From contig NC_051450.1 in the NCBI RefSeq assembly GCF_001649575.2, positions 7,306,094-7,370,093 of the forward strand: a stretch of 64,000 nt of DNA, written 5' to 3'. Under the pieces are notes generated by a model. That model was given only the letters and a program-made list of their open reading frames with translations. It had not been told where the DNA came from and ran no database searches. The translations under genes and the position numbers were made by a program. Shown here piece by piece: positions 1-12,477 of the stretch; the stretch's first letter is position 1; each line of letters starts with the position of its first letter. This stretch comes from Kryptolebias marmoratus. Its lineage: Eukaryota; Chordata; Actinopteri; Cyprinodontiformes; Rivulidae.

Positions 1-194
1 CTACGTGTAGCCGGAGATGGCTTTAACTGTTTCAAGCAAGTGTTTTGGTGGGTGTAGTGTAACTTAATTTGTGAGCGTGCGGCAACAATAAACTATTCAC
101 GATATGACAAGGGCTTCATATAGCCGATAAAGGCAGTTGAGCAACTGGTTTTCCTCTATTTCTCTTTAATATTTACCTTTAGTTTAAGACATAT

Positions 195-741
195 CTAACA
201 AAAGCCATGCTGTTGTAATGTGTGGTATCTTGGTATCTTGCTGAAATGTGCAAGACCTTTCCTGAAAAAGACATCTGGATGAGAGCACTGATGGTGCCTT
301 TCCAGATGTGTAAGCTGCCCATGCCTGTTGCTGATAATGGGCCAGGTGGTCACTCTCCTCTTTAGTATAGAGGATGTATCATCTGTTGTTTCCAAAAAAA
401 AAAAAAAAAAGTCAAATTTTGATTTATCTGACCACAAAACAGTTTTGCATTTTGCCTCTGTCCATTTTAAATTAACTGTGGTCCAGAAAAGATGGCAGCA
501 TTTTTGGATGGTGCTCACATGTAGCATCTTCTTTGAATGATAGAGCTTTAACCAGCATTTATGGTTAGTCCTGTCTTTTTCACTGCCATCAGATTGAAAA
601 TGACAAAAAAATACAATTTCTTAGTTTCAACGTTTTTTTATGTTTATTATATTCCATTGTGAATAAAATATTTGCAAATCATTGCATTCTGTTTTTGTTT
701 ACATTTTGTACAACGTCCCAATTTTTTTGCATCGGGGTTGG
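195..741 (-). mobile_element. Degenerate DNA transposon remnant (Tc1/mariner-like)
   Basis: Read on the minus strand it contains TVLWSDKSKFDFF, like the DDE region of Tc1/mariner transposases, broken by an A17 run. The plus-strand end at about 741 (CAACGTCCCAATTTTTTTGC followed by ATCGGGGTTG) matches the terminal sequence of a very common fish DNA-transposon family. The opposite end is missing. Confidence 0.6.
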
Positions 742-1621
742 CAAAAAAGTATCATTTTTGTCACCGATTTTGTTTTATTTTCTGTCTAGGCTAACAGATG
801 CTAGACTAAAATCACTAACATTGGGATGGCTGCCGAGATGGTTAACCTGTACAAATGAACTTGTAGCCTGGTCAAACATTTTTTCATCTCACTGCACGTC
901 GTAATGGAAGTTTAAAAACGTAGATTTATAGAGAGCGCCAGCACTTCCTTCCAGCAGCACAGTACAAGGAAGAAAAAAAAATGAAACAGGAAGAAAATGA
1001 GGGAGAAACGAACCAGTTCTAGTGGAGAAGAGACAGAAAACAAGGAAGAAAATTCAAGAGTTGTATCTTTACAGCACATTCAGTCATGCTAATCTAAAAG
1101 CTGTAACAGGGTCAACACTGAGTGTGTCACATCAGCTGTTACACCCAAATCAGAAAGAATCAGATTTACTCTAACTTCAATCAGTAAAATGAAATACAGA
1201 GATGTTTTTTTTTGTAAACTCCGACTTGAGATCTCAAAGATACTGAACACCAAATGTTTCCTACATAAATATGTATTCTCTGTGCAGCAGCTTTATTGCC
1301 AAACAGAAATACTAAGACGTATTTAAGCTACAATTGATAATAGCCTGCATAACATGAGATAAGTTATGTTCGTGAAGAGTTTTGGAATAGTTTGAAGACC
1401 ATTTGAAGGTAAAGAACAATAATATTTGAATCCTTCAATCAACTCCTTCTCTGTACAAACTGAAATCCTTGACAACTAAAACCAAGATTAGCTGAATGAA
1501 TGAATAACAACATGAGAAAATCAAAGTTTCCTGTGTAGTTCAGATAAAAACAGTCGAGTTAAGCTGAAGACGTGTTTCTGCTGACCCATATAAACACACA
1601 CATCATGCATTTTGACGTTAA
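742..1621. other. Intronic or intergenic sequence, nothing recognised
   Basis: AT-rich sequence without a credible exon, RNA gene or clear repeat boundary. It lies downstream of the micropeptide ORF and would hold its 3' UTR if that gene is real. Confidence 0.4.
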
Positions 1622-1827
1622 ATGATGCTCCTTTTCTCCTGGTTGTACCTGCGATCTGCTGCTGGTAGGTTGGACACCCATCAGACTGAGCCGCCCGCTC
1701 TTCTTGCGTCTCAGTTTATCTGGTTTTCCCTTACATCCAGTGCCTGCATGTGTCTGCTCGTGTGTTTGCGAGATAGAGAAGAATGCAGGTGTGTGTGTGT
1801 GTGTGTGTGTGAGTGCGCGTGCACGGT

Positions 1828-1998
1828 CTACTGGAAGGCCAGCAGGAACATGAGCACAACGTTGATGATGATGAGCAGCATCATGATGAAGAACACGACC
1901 ACCTTCTGGGTGTCTGGGGGCAGGTTACAGCGCAGCAGGGTGTTAAAGAATCCCATCTTCTGCCTGCTCCACCTCCCAGAGCCACTGCCACGAGCCAT
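1828..1998 (-). CDS. Candidate 56-aa tail-anchored membrane micropeptide
   Basis: ATG at 1998-1996, TAG at 1830-1828. The protein begins MARGSGSGRWSRQKMGFF, has a short polar stretch (RCNLPPDTQK) and ends in one hydrophobic segment, VVVFFIMMLLIIINVVLMF followed by LLAFQ. This is the layout of a tail-anchored or single-pass small integral membrane protein. A second in-frame ATG (MGFF..., 42 residues) has the better Kozak context (A at -3, G at +4). The frame stays open upstream to about 2193 without an ATG, so a longer or spliced form cannot be excluded. It lies in the arhgef4 intron after exon 5, on the same strand. Small SMIM-type genes have been annotated near human ARHGEF4 (I recall SMIM39, unverified); this could be the orthologue. 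Confidence 0.6.
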   Translation of the reverse strand: MARGSGSGRWSRQKMGFFNTLLRCNLPPDTQKVVVFFIMMLLIIINVVLMFLLAFQ

Positions 1999-2263
1999 CA
2001 GTCCCCTGGTCTCCTCCTCTTCCTCCTCCTCAGCTCTGCTGCCCCTCCCCCGTTGCCTTTCCCTCAGCGTCAAGCCGCCACACCACACCGTGTCCCCTCG
2101 TCCCCCCCCTCGACTACCTCCGCTGTTGTCCTCTAGTGCTGCTCTCCACCTCGGCTTGGCTTCGACGGTCACCTCCCCGGTTTCTCCTGCCACTTTGCCG
2201 ATGCCCAGTGGTGCCCCGGCCTGCCGGTGGAGGCTCGGTGCCGATCTGTGTCAGCGGGTATGA

Positions 2264-3634
2264 ATCTGTGTGTGCTCAGTACCCCCCGACCATTTCCATT
2301 TACCCCGTTCCTCTTTGTGGTAAAGGTACCTCCTCTCGCTCTCTTCGTTCTGTCTTCAGGATTTTTTTTCTTTCTTTTGGTTCCTCTTCTCACACTCTCC
2401 GTCTTGGTCAGGATATCAGGATGGAAGCTGGGGGATGGGATTTTGCATTTCTTCGGTACATGATCACGCCTCCCCCTCGTGTCCGTGCTCCTCTTTTTCG
2501 CTGTCTGTCCGACGCTTTTCCAGTACGTTCTTCTTTCACTGTATCCTGCTCATGCTCTAAACCAAGCAGCCATTTGTTCTCCGTCTGGCTTTTTTTTTTT
2601 CTTCAGTCTCAGCACTTATCTCATTCTAAAATGGAGCTCAGTGCTGCCTGGATCTGTGCTACCTCAGCCATCCATCTGACTACCAGAATAACAGCCTTTC
2701 TTTTTTTTCCCCTTCCTTTCCTTCCTTTTTTGTGGGCCAACCCTTGCATAGCTGGCAGCCAATCAGAATGCACAGTGTGTCAGCATATCCTGGATACCAG
2801 CGTAGTTGATGCAAGGCCATAGCAACCCCTGGGAGAGGAGCAATTGGAGTGGGGGGTGGGGTATCAGGCTGAAAGAAATAACGCTGCAGAGGGGGCCATG
2901 CACAATGAAAACTAGATCCCAGGGTAACAGCACATTTGGTGAGATATAATGAGTTCTGTAGTAATCTTAGGTTATCGTCTTTAGTATACTGTAGTATTTT
3001 CACTTTTTAAAAGAAAATCTGTAGTTGAATGGCATTTATTCTTGATTGGTTTCAAACAAAGTTTTATTAGGACTAACCAAATACCTAAATCTGTTTTCTA
3101 CATTTATATAATTAGTTAGGCAGCCCTAAGTCCTACAGCTGGAAAACTCACCAATCAAACAGAGGCTTTGGGTGCTGCTGCTATTTCTAAAATTCCTTAT
3201 TTTCCTTCATTTTCACAGCTCTCATGGATCAGTGTCGAGAGGAGGCTGCAAGTATGATAGTAAAGCTGAGCTTACTCCTGACCAAAGTTTCCACTTTATA
3301 ATTCTTTCAGAATAAAAGATAATTGCATTAATTCTTAGAATGTGTCCATTTCAACTTGAATATTTGAAAATGACTGCCCATTCCTACAAAGTACTAGGAG
3401 AACTTTGAAGATATTGACAGATGCTCTGCTCTAATCATAATCAGAGCCAGAACTGAAAGCAGTCTGAACTGAAACTGCCTTTTGTGCACAGAGACAGCAT
3501 TACACAGGTTATACTTAAGCATTAGTCATGGCTCGTGTGAGTTGTGATGTCACCTTAGTGGAATAAGCATTTACACTCACAAAACTCACAGGGGAATTCC
3601 TCTTAGGTGTCACTGCTACACATGATCAGTGATC
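2264..3634. other. Sequence upstream of the micropeptide ORF, nothing firm
   Basis: Pyrimidine-rich on the plus strand up to about 2750. It may contain the promoter or 5' UTR of the 1998-1828 ORF, but no core element can be placed. No repeat family is recognised between about 2880 and 3630. Confidence 0.35.
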
Positions 3635-4180
3635 TTTTCTACACTGTGCTGTGCTGGGCAGGCAGCACATGCAAGAAGGACACATCCAGGTTGGACAAAC
3701 TGATCAGGCGGGCCGGAGCTGTGGTCAGCATGAAGCTGGACTCTATGGTGACGGAGGCAGAGAAGAGAACTGTGGACAAACCTTCATCACCGTCATCATC
3801 AACCAGAGGAGTGTGTTCTGTGACAGACTGCTCCTTCCAAAGTGAAGGACTAACAGAATGAAAAACTTTTTTGTCCCTCATGCCATCAAACTGTCCAACT
3901 CCTCACTGTGGGGGGAGGAGGGGTAACAGGAGGACAGAGGACCACCGCCACCCTAACAATATATAGGAACTGGTTCTACAAGATTATTTATTGGTAAATA
4001 TGTATACTGTACACTGTATTTGTGTATATCATGCTATTTATCTTTACTTTGTTTGCATTTTTATATGTGCTAACTGTTACTTTTGACACCCTGTGCTGCT
4101 ACTGTCCCTTCTTTAATCACCTGTGCAATGCTGCTGGACTTTTAATTTCCCTGAAGGAGACTCCAATGCATCAGTAAAGT
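3635..4180 (+). mobile_element. 3' end of a non-LTR retrotransposon
   Basis: Encodes RLDKLIRRAGAVVSMKLDS...EAEKRT and, after a frame change, RMKNFFVPHAIKLSNSS. These match the C-terminal tail of a widespread fish LINE ORF2 (RRAGSVLG...R..SFLP.AIRL.NSS). It is followed by a short non-coding tail, and a TCCA/TCTA microsatellite at 4183-4225 marks the 3' end. I do not assign the clade. Confidence 0.65.
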
Positions 4181-4182
4181 TT

Positions 4183-4225
4183 ATTCCATCCATCTATCCA
4201 TCCATCTATTTATCGATCTATACCA
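4183..4225. repeat. (TCCA/TCTA)n microsatellite
   Basis: Tetranucleotide run at the end of the LINE remnant, consistent with a retrotransposon tail. Confidence 0.8.
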
Positions 4226-5139
4226 GAAGTAATCAAATGTGGTTGAAACTAGTTTTGTTTTTGTTTTTTTTAATGTTTAAGTCATGTACCATTAGTATGA
4301 ACTTCACCGTCTTGTATTTTATTCAGTTGTACAGATGCCTGTAAAAACAAACCTGCACACAGTCTTTCCTGATGATCTACCTGCCACTTATTTAGCACAT
4401 GACAAGTTACAAAAATCAGATGGTCAGCAGGAACTTCACAAAAGTGTCTTGTGTTTCAAGTACACTGAGATCAGCTTTGGTTCAAGCTGCTGTTGATGGG
4501 GCTGAGAATGGCAGGCATAAACTTTATATATGCCTGCATGTCTTTGGGTAGCCCATTATTAGTGACCTGGGTTTGATGCAGTTATCCACTGGTCAACAGC
4601 TGATGTCAACAAGTAACAAGTCTTTTTTTACTGGCCAAGCACAGACCTGCTGCCATGTTCTGGACCATCTGTGAGGGTTTCACTGTGTTATTACAGCACT
4701 TGAACAGCTGCGTAGATACAGCTTAATAATTTAGAATATAATTAAAAGGTGTATTTTTTCAGTAATTCAATTCAAAAAGTAAAACTTATATATTATATAG
4801 AATAATTTTGCATACATTTATATACTTTAAGTTTTTATTTCCGCTCACTCTAAAAATTATGGCTCTCCATGGACCCAACCTCAATAAGCAACTGAAATCT
4901 CAGATGGAAACCACCACCATACTTTGCTTATTTAAGTGTGTCCTAGATTTCTTGCAATTTAGGGTGATCAACAGCTATAGTTCTCTAGAAATTTAAAAAT
5001 TTGTGTTATAATAATGTTTTGTTTAGAAATACTTTTCTTCTGGCATTATGTTTTACCGCGAGTTGTTGTTTATGGGGTGATCTTAGCCTGTAAATGTCTT
5101 CAGCTGACCATGGGGAGACCAGCCATCCCTTCCTGTATA

Positions 5140-6890
5140 CAGTAGGTTCATAAAGTGGTCAGAACCCCTTCCATTTTTGCTGTTTTATGTTGCGGCTTGA
5201 AATTACAATCAATGCATTTCTCCATTTTCTACCGCTTACCCATGGTCGGGTTGCGGAGACAACAGGTTAAGGAGAGAAACCCAGACCTCCTTCTCCCCAG
5301 CGACACTCTCCAGCTCCTCCTGAGGGATCCCAAGGCGTTCCAAGGCTAGAGAGGATACAAAATCCCTCCACCGAGTTCTGGGTCTGCCATAAGGTTTCTT
5401 CCCAGGGGGATACACCCATAAAAACTTCAAATGGAGGCATCAAGGACACATCCTAATCAGATACCTGGATGATGGAGCTCCTTATCTTATCTTTAAGGAT
5501 GAGTCCGACCACTGTACAAAGATAGCTCATTTCAGCTGCTTGTATTCAGGATCTCGTGCTTTCAGTCATGATCCAAACCTCATGACCGTAGATGAGGAAC
5601 ATAGATGAATCAGTAAATTAAGAGTTTTGACTCAACTTTTTCTTTACCGTGACCTATCAAAGCAACGCTGTTATTATTGTGGATGCTGCCCCAATCTGTA
5701 AATCCATCTCTGGTTCCATCCTACCATCACTGGTGAACAAGACTCCCAGATACTTGAACTCCTCTATGTGAGGCAGAGACTCATTCCTAGCCCAGAGGGA
5801 GCATTCCACCCATTTCTAGTTAAGAACCATGGCCTCGAACTTGGAGGAGCTGATTCTCATCCCAGCCGCTTCACACTTGGCTGCGAACCATCCCAGTGCA
5901 AGCTGAAGGTCATCACCCAAAGACACCACAGAACCACATCATCTGCAAAAAGCAGAGACAAGACCCTGAGGTTCCCAAACCAGACACACTCCTTTCCACA
6001 ACTGTGCCTCGAGATCCTGTGCATGAACACCACCAACAGGATCAGGAACAAGGGACAGCCCTGGTAGAGTCCAACCTGCACCATAAACAAGCTTGACTTT
6101 TTGCCAAGAATGCGGACACAGCTCATGCTTTCATTATACAGGGACTGGATAGCCCTCAAAAGCAACCCAGGCACCCTTTACTTTCACAGCATCCCCCACA
6201 GAATACTTTGGGAAACACAGTCATAAATCTTCTCCAGATATACAAAACACATGTAGACTGGAGAGTCAAACTACCATGACTTCCTTAGCAGCTCTGCAAG
6301 GGTGAAGATCTGGTCCACTGTTCCATGTCTGGGACAAAAGCAGCACTACTCCTCCTGGATCTGAGGTTCTACAATCCGTTGGAGCCTCCTTACCAACACC
6401 CTAGAGTACACTTTCCCTGGGAAGCTGAGAAATGTGATCCCCCATTAGTTAGAACACACTCTCTGGTCCCCCTTTTTAAAAATGGGAACCACCACCCCGG
6501 TCTGCCATTCCACAGGTGTTGTCCTGGTCCTCCATGCGACACTGAAGAGACATGTCAACCATGACAACCTCACAACGTCCAGAGTCTTCAGCAACTCAGA
6601 TGCTGTAACTCTGAAGGTTCCTTAGAGCACAGTGGTCTCTATAATTCTCAAATTGAATACAAATTGAATTTGGCACTAACAGGACTCTTCCAAGAGCTGG
6701 CCACCTGATCAACCTGAGCAGGGAATGGCCTTTGGAAGAAAGATGGCCAAGCATCTGATGGCCACAACCATGAGGTACCAAGTATAAATTGTTGGAACAA
6801 TTTTTTAAATAACTGTAGCATCAGGCTGCCACATAACAAAATGGCAAAAAGAAAAGAGGGTGTGAATACTTTCTAGACCAAATTTATATA
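5140..6890. mobile_element. Tc1-like element split by a Rex3 insertion
   Basis: The left end (CATAAAGTGGTCAGAACCCC ... TGTTTTATGTTGCGGC, 5150-5215) and the right end (6786-6885, containing GTGTGAATACTTTCTAGACC) are imperfect inverted repeats of about 60 bp. Just inside the right part, ACAGGACTCTTCCAAGAGCT and following bases match the internal sequence of a common fish Tc1-like transposon. Everything between about 5222 and 6600 is a Rex3 copy. Confidence 0.65.
5222..6600 (-). mobile_element. Rex3-like (RTE clade) LINE, 5'-truncated and decayed
   Basis: Minus-strand remnants of the reverse transcriptase: VGLYQGCPLFLIL and LLFADDVVLW (5857-6174), then the C-terminal GRPRTRWRDF...LERLGIPQEELESV (5236-5430). 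These motifs, and the order of the pieces, match the Rex3-type fish LINE. Several frameshifts make it non-coding. Confidence 0.75.
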
Positions 6891-7304
6891 CACTCCATGG
6901 TTCTTTGGCAAATCCTGCTCATGTACCTCTGTTAACCTAGTCTTGCTTTTAGTTTTCCAAGTAGCCTTAGTTTTGTATCTAGTTAAAAATAATTATTAAT
7001 AATTATTATCTGATTCACCCTGTGACTCACTGCCACAATCTGAGTGCTCTACACCATCACTGCTAGAGCCTGAGATCAGTGCTGTAGTCTTTTCTCTGTA
7101 TTAGTTTGTAAGAACACATCTGAATCATTCAAACCTGCAAACAGTCAAAATGTCAATATTTGTATCACCATTACATTAGCACCACCTGGCTGCTAATGAA
7201 AAAAAACCAGTGGCAGTTTCTGCATTATGGCATAATTTATTTATTAAATAAATATTTACACAAAGCAGAGTGCCATACTAGCAGAGATTTCGAGGGAGAA
7301 CTCT

Positions 7305-7460
7305 GTTCAATTTAGTTTATTTATATTGCGCCAGTCAACAAAAGTCATCTCAGGGCACGATACAAAAGGAAAAACAAGTCCAAATCATAAATCCAATTTA
7401 TATCCAGATTCTAATCTAATTACAGAAAATTCAGTTCTTTTTACAATAAATACACACATA
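7305..7460 (+). repeat. Fish SINE-like repeat, copy 1
   Basis: Contains AACAAGTCCAAATCATAAAT, TCCAGATTC and a TTCAGTTC...ACAATA..CACA stretch shared with 39274-39420. A different repeat beginning GGGCTATTCAACT follows at about 7468. Confidence 0.6.
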
Positions 7461-7855
7461 GTACACCAGGGCTATTCAACTTCATTTGGAAGTGGGCCAC
7501 ATTTAAAAATTACTGGGGGTTTACGGGCCACAGGTAATAATTATCACTCCCTGCTGAAAGGTGAAGGATAAACATCTATAACTGATTAACTTCCAATTCA
7601 ATCCAATCTAATTCAAGATGACTGTCTCATCAACATTAGCCAACATAAAATGGTTATAGGGTTATAGGTATAAAAGTAGCTCATACATATATATATTTTT
7701 AACATTATATTCTGTCAAAACAGTTTGGGATACTGGCAGCTTAGTGGGGGCCAAAAGAAAATTAAAAATGGCTGTGTCCAGTCAATGGGCTACTTTTTGA
7801 GTAGGCCGGGAGGACATTATGAAATGCAAACTTGAATAACTTCTACAGCGAGTAC

Positions 7856-8007
7856 CTCATTGATAGCAAGTTGTTCTCCTCCACCTCCTCCTGGATGTCC
7901 AAATCGATGTCCGGAACCGCGAAACTCTTCGTACAGAAAATCTTCTTCACTGCCCAGCTCGTCACATACTCCTGTCTTCTCTGATGTCCCATCGGGAACA
8001 ACCACCG
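7856..8007 (-). CDS. arhgef4: arhgef4 exon 5 (GSEED...EQLAINE exon, APC-binding region)
   Basis: 152 nt: two bases plus 50 codons, ending in phase 0 at GAG|GTACTCG. The acceptor is GCTTGCGTTCCCAG|CG behind a long pyrimidine tract. Encoded motifs are PDG, GVCDELGSEEDFLYEEF, then SGHRFGHPGGGGGEQLAINE. In human ARHGEF4 the equivalent exon ends at 'EQLAINE', and the next exon opens the SH3 domain. Known: the APC-binding region of ASEF lies just N-terminal to SH3, so this exon probably contributes to it. The HPGGGG stretch is closer to ARHGEF4 than to SPATA13. It is the common acceptor for both isoforms seen here. Confidence 0.93.
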
Positions 8008-9177
8008 CTGGGAACGCAAGCGAAAGGGGTAAAGGGGTGGGACAAACAGACAAGACAAAGTCAGAGTTTTCTTGAAATGTATGAATCACACAAAGGTTTG
8101 GTCATGTACCCAATCCTAACCAACAATTATTCAGAACAACATAAAATTAACAGAGCTGGGACCAATCTGATCCGATACTGGATATCAAGCTAAGCTGTCC
8201 AATCCAACCACGCATCCAGACTCCAAGCTCACATATTGCTGCTGTTTATATCTATGTTATTGAACTAGCTTGCTCAGAATGTCCTTTTTTTGGAGATATT
8301 TCAGTGTCAATGGAGAAAAGCAATACAGCTACTCGTAATGCGTGTGAGGTAACAATTGAGAAGAAAACTCAGCAGAGCCAAGACTGGTGCGACGAAGAGT
8401 TTCAGCAGACAAGAAAGCTAAAACAGTTAAAGAAAAGTTCCTGTTTCATCATTTTGAGCTTTACCTCTATCTGCTGTGGATCATATCAAATTTGAAAATA
8501 GTGTCAACCTGTTGGGAAACGTTGAGTTACGATATTTATTTATCTAAAATAGACACAAAGACTTACTAAAGCCAACCACACTATCTACACTAATTTTTAT
8601 TAAAAGATGTTAAAATTCTTCCAACTGTTGGAGATTGTGTCGCTCCCAAGAAGCCACTACCACTACCACTTCTTTTGGGCCTGTCCAAAATACTTTATTT
8701 CTGGCAGCAGATTTTTGCAGAACTACTGAATATATTTAGATCAGCCACTACATTTAACTGAGAACAACTTCTTTTTAGGTTTAGACGCTCAACAACAGTA
8801 AGTGTCAAAACTAAATAATTATTTGGAATACTGAGCTAAGCTGCAAGAAAAGCAATTACAAATTAATGGCTTAAACATGATGTCCAAACTCTAGATGAAT
8901 GGTATGATATCGTCTATGATATATTTGTGATGGAAAGAATCACTTTTTCAATCCAAATTGTAAGACATCTGGAAAAAATGGAAAATGTATATTTTTCTTG
9001 AAATGCCCGTCTTTTATTTAGGCCTTTTTTTTAAATCAAAATAAAGCCAACAGATCACACCGGGACACTGACGCCCTGTTTTGTGGTTTCAAATCTCCAA
9101 TTACTATCTAGTTCCAAACACCTTAAGGCAAATAAAGCAAATAATTTTGGCTTCATTTTAAATTGTATTATTTGATG

Positions 9178-9232
9178 TAAATGACCCCTGACCCGCGACC
9201 CGACCCCGGATAGGCGGAAGACAATGGATGGA
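9178..9232 (+). mobile_element. Rex3-type 3' terminal fragment
   Basis: The sequence CCCGACCCCGGATAGGCGGA followed by AGACAATGGATGG is the terminal part of a Rex3-like copy ending in GATG repeats. It is severely 5' truncated. Confidence 0.65.
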
Positions 9233-9764
9233 CCCCTGACTGTTGGTTTATATATATTCTGCACATATAATCGTGTATTGTCCTTTTTTCATGTTCCAAT
9301 AAAAGAAAACAAGAAAAATAAATAAAAAAATAAAAAGATGTTACAAACTGTTTGAATAGTGTCAGTTCTATAATTATTTAATCTTTGTTTGGTGCAGTGC
9401 AGCAACTCCTCTTCCTTTCTCACTTACATAAACATATAGTGAAATGCTGTTTACTAACTTAATATAAATAATTAATGAGTGTTCATGATGGGAAAGCTTG
9501 GTAAATGACACTGTCACCAAGTGTTTTTGCTGCTGGATGTAGCAGCTTTTCAAACCAACTTACTCATGAACTGTGCGTTAACGGCAGCCATTCTAATATG
9601 ATTAATGTGATGTTACATTCAATTCAAAATAAAAGTTTAACAAATATGTTTAAATCAAACATGTCTGGATCCTAAGCCAATGATATCGGCAGATAGTTCA
9701 GTTCTGATAATGCGATCAAATTAGAAGAAACAAAACAAATCTGCTTTACAAGTTAGTTAGAAAC

Positions 9765-10150
9765 AGATAAAGTCAATAAAATAAATACAATAAATGAAAA
9801 TATAAAAACAAAAAAATCCAGTAAAATAGGCTCAAACAAGAAAAAAAATCACAACATCAAAAACCTGACGGGACTCAAACAGAACTCAAATTAAAAGCCA
9901 ATATAAAAAAGCGAGTTTTCAGGCAGGATTTGCAGAACAATTACCAAGGGGCAGGTTGTTCCTGAGGCTGGGGCCTGCCACTACAAAAACCCCAATATTC
10001 TCTGAGCCTTAATTTAAATCTTGGCTGCATTAGGATCATCTGACTGGATGATCCCTGTGCTCTTGTGGATCGGTGCATCTCTGCAAAGTAATAAAGAAAT
10101 TGAATACTAATATAGCTGTTCGTTTTCTGAATCTCTGCTTCTCTTTTCAC
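9765..10150 (+). repeat. Common fish interspersed repeat
   Basis: An A-rich tract precedes a unit with GCGAGTTTTCAGGCAGGATT and GGGGCAGGTTGTTCCTGAGG. It ends in GAGACGA-type low-complexity sequence and a CATC run. I recognise this unit as a dispersed non-coding repeat of percomorph genomes. Confidence 0.5.
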
Positions 10151-12060
10151 GTATCATCCATTCATCCATCCATCTTGAACAGAACTGAAGGGTATACAAA
10201 GTAGACAGCCAGTGTTGATGTGCACACGTGTGCTCTGACTGGCAGTTATGTATTAGTCGACAGGAAGTCAATCACATCAGATGAGCTGTATCTTTTAGAG
10301 ACCAACTGCAGTCTAAGACAAAGCTGTTTAAAATGAAGACGACATACAGTATGTACACCTACAGTAAATGTGTTTGTGTAGCACCATCTCCAGATAAGGT
10401 GGCGTTCACATAAAGAGAAAGAGTTTGTTTCCTTTCATCACAGACTTTCTTTAAAGTGTAGCTACCTGTCATATGAGCTAAAAATACTCTCACTGTCACA
10501 CCTCCTCATAGGCTACACTCCTACCTGCCTTGTCGACAGCTGTTTCCATGAAGGAAATATGACGTTTGGTAGGGACACACAGGACAGGTGGATGAAAGTA
10601 ATGTGTTCTTCCTTTTTTCCTTACTAAACAGGAACAAAATGTTGGCCTGTAAAGTGGACTCATCGCATCGCTCCAGAGTGAATCCAAACGGGAGTCTCAG
10701 AGCTGTGGATGTTACAGCGGCTGACTGATGAGGGCAGTGTTGGATGCCCTGACTGGTGATAAGTGATGGAAAGACTGCTTTTATGCGCAGAGACCTATTG
10801 CAGTTAATCTTACAAGAAGACGGAGTAAAGGAAAGCAGAGCAGGACGCTGCCGCACACTGCAAACTCACGACTACCATACAAAAAACAACATCACAAGCA
10901 TTAACCCTCAAAGCCGAAAAGCAAAATGTGTGAAAACAAGGCTGAAGATTTGAAATAAATGCAACATAAATCTTTTTTTTTGTTTGCAAATACACTTATT
11001 TGCAGAGGCTTTTTATTGCCTGTCGTAGAGCTGAGGACATTTCTCAACATAAGATGATCTTATGGCATGAAATGCAGCGGGTGATATGCATTTCTTAAGG
11101 AAATGCTAGGCTTTCAATTTGTAACTTATTCAGCTCGCGACACAGTGGGAACGGTGAAAAATAATAATGACGAGAACATATCTGGAACACTGTAGGATTT
11201 AGGTGATTTGAGGGGAACTGACCAGCGCTGTTCTGTAATACAAAGAACAAAAGCAATCAGTGTGTGACCTTCTGAACAGCAGCAGCACACACAGTGCACT
11301 GTCACCCACAGCAAGAAGGGAGAACTAAACTGTCCTGTTTACTCCTTCCATCTCTCACTCGGCGGGTCACGCTGTCCTTGAGGAAAGGGTGTGTGTCAAG
11401 GCTGAGAGGCTGACGGGATAAAAAAAAGAGCCTTGGTGAGAGGTGGTTTGTGTGTAAAGACAAAAAAAAACTGAAGCCAAATCAGCTGTGATAGTGAGTT
11501 CTGACTGTATCATTTAATCATCCTGAGCCTCTGAATGTAGGTTAGCCACAGTGGATCAGACGTGTCTGCATGGAGAACATTCAGCAGTGGCTGGCATAGA
11601 TCTGTGTGTGTGTGTATGTGGGTGTGTGTTCAGCTGGGGAATTCAAGCGTAATGGTTGCATTCTTATTAGTGTGTGTGTGTCTGTGTGCTGAACTGTGCC
11701 CGCGTGTCTAATAGCAACGCGTGACTGGACATCCTCATAGAACTGCCTTGAACCATTCATCCTGCCTTCCAGGATGGGATAAGAGAGGTGTGTGTGTGCC
11801 TTTGTGTGTTTCTGTCTGCACCTTAAAATAAATAATGGCCACATTCCATTTGTCAAACACAGCCCAGAAACTACTGTATTTTTCTCATCAGCTGGGCATT
11901 CATCAACACCCAATTCATTTTTGTTATGGCTGTGCCATGGGAGGGGGGTGTGGTGTGTGTGTGTGTAGTCAAAGAATACGTGATAAACATGTAATGAGGC
12001 TGTGTGTTCCTCATTACGTGCAATCTCATGCAATGCCATGAGACCCTACGCGATATTTTA
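10151..12060. other. Intron of arhgef4, no gene recognised
   Basis: Contains TG-rich microsatellite stretches (11605-11690, 11785-11815, 11945-11975) that create spurious open frames. No splice-bounded exon or RNA gene is visible. Confidence 0.4.
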
Positions 12061-12061
12061 G

Positions 12062-12300
12062 CACTCAAATTATGTGTTGGGGATGACTCTCAGCTACCAC
12101 CATGAACAGTTTTTGCTCAATATCTGTAAAGTTGACAGAGGTATAGTCCTTTTTCAGTTGATAAAGCTAAAGACAGCTTAAGTCGTTAATGTTCATCACA
12201 TGATTACTTTGTCAAAGTTTCATGAAAAATCTGTTTAGTGGCTCATAATATATTTTTGCAAACACAGCAATGTTTTCTTTGCAGAAAAACATTTTGTTAA
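12062..12300 (+). repeat. Dispersed repeat family A, copy 1
   Basis: Contains GGGATGACTCTCAGCTACCA and 'CTCAATATCTGTAAAGTTGACAGAG', the opening of a family repeated at least six times in this window. Confidence 0.6.
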
Positions 12301-12477
12301 AAACTATAGAGACAGGCTGACCACCATTGCCTAAAATAATATTGCAGTCATTTGAGACTTTATTGGCTACGCACAGTATATATTGGTCTATTTCACATCA
12401 TCACCACACAAATCAAAACATTGCTAAACACCACTGCAACAGTGAGCCAAAAGATGTTTAGCTATAAGCTGAAGACC

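Noticed and set aside
1622..2822. Several plus-strand open frames of 70-230 codons
   Set aside because: They are antisense to the micropeptide ORF and its upstream region, rich in Ser/Pro/Leu from pyrimidine tracts, and have no recognisable domains or splice context.
1..7855. SH3/DH/PH exons of the GEF
   Set aside because: I looked for the expected SH3 start and DH motifs on the minus strand and found none; they should lie left of the window.
11581..12039. Minus-strand 152-codon frame
   Set aside because: Made of TG/CA repeats giving His/Thr runs; no homology or splice sites.
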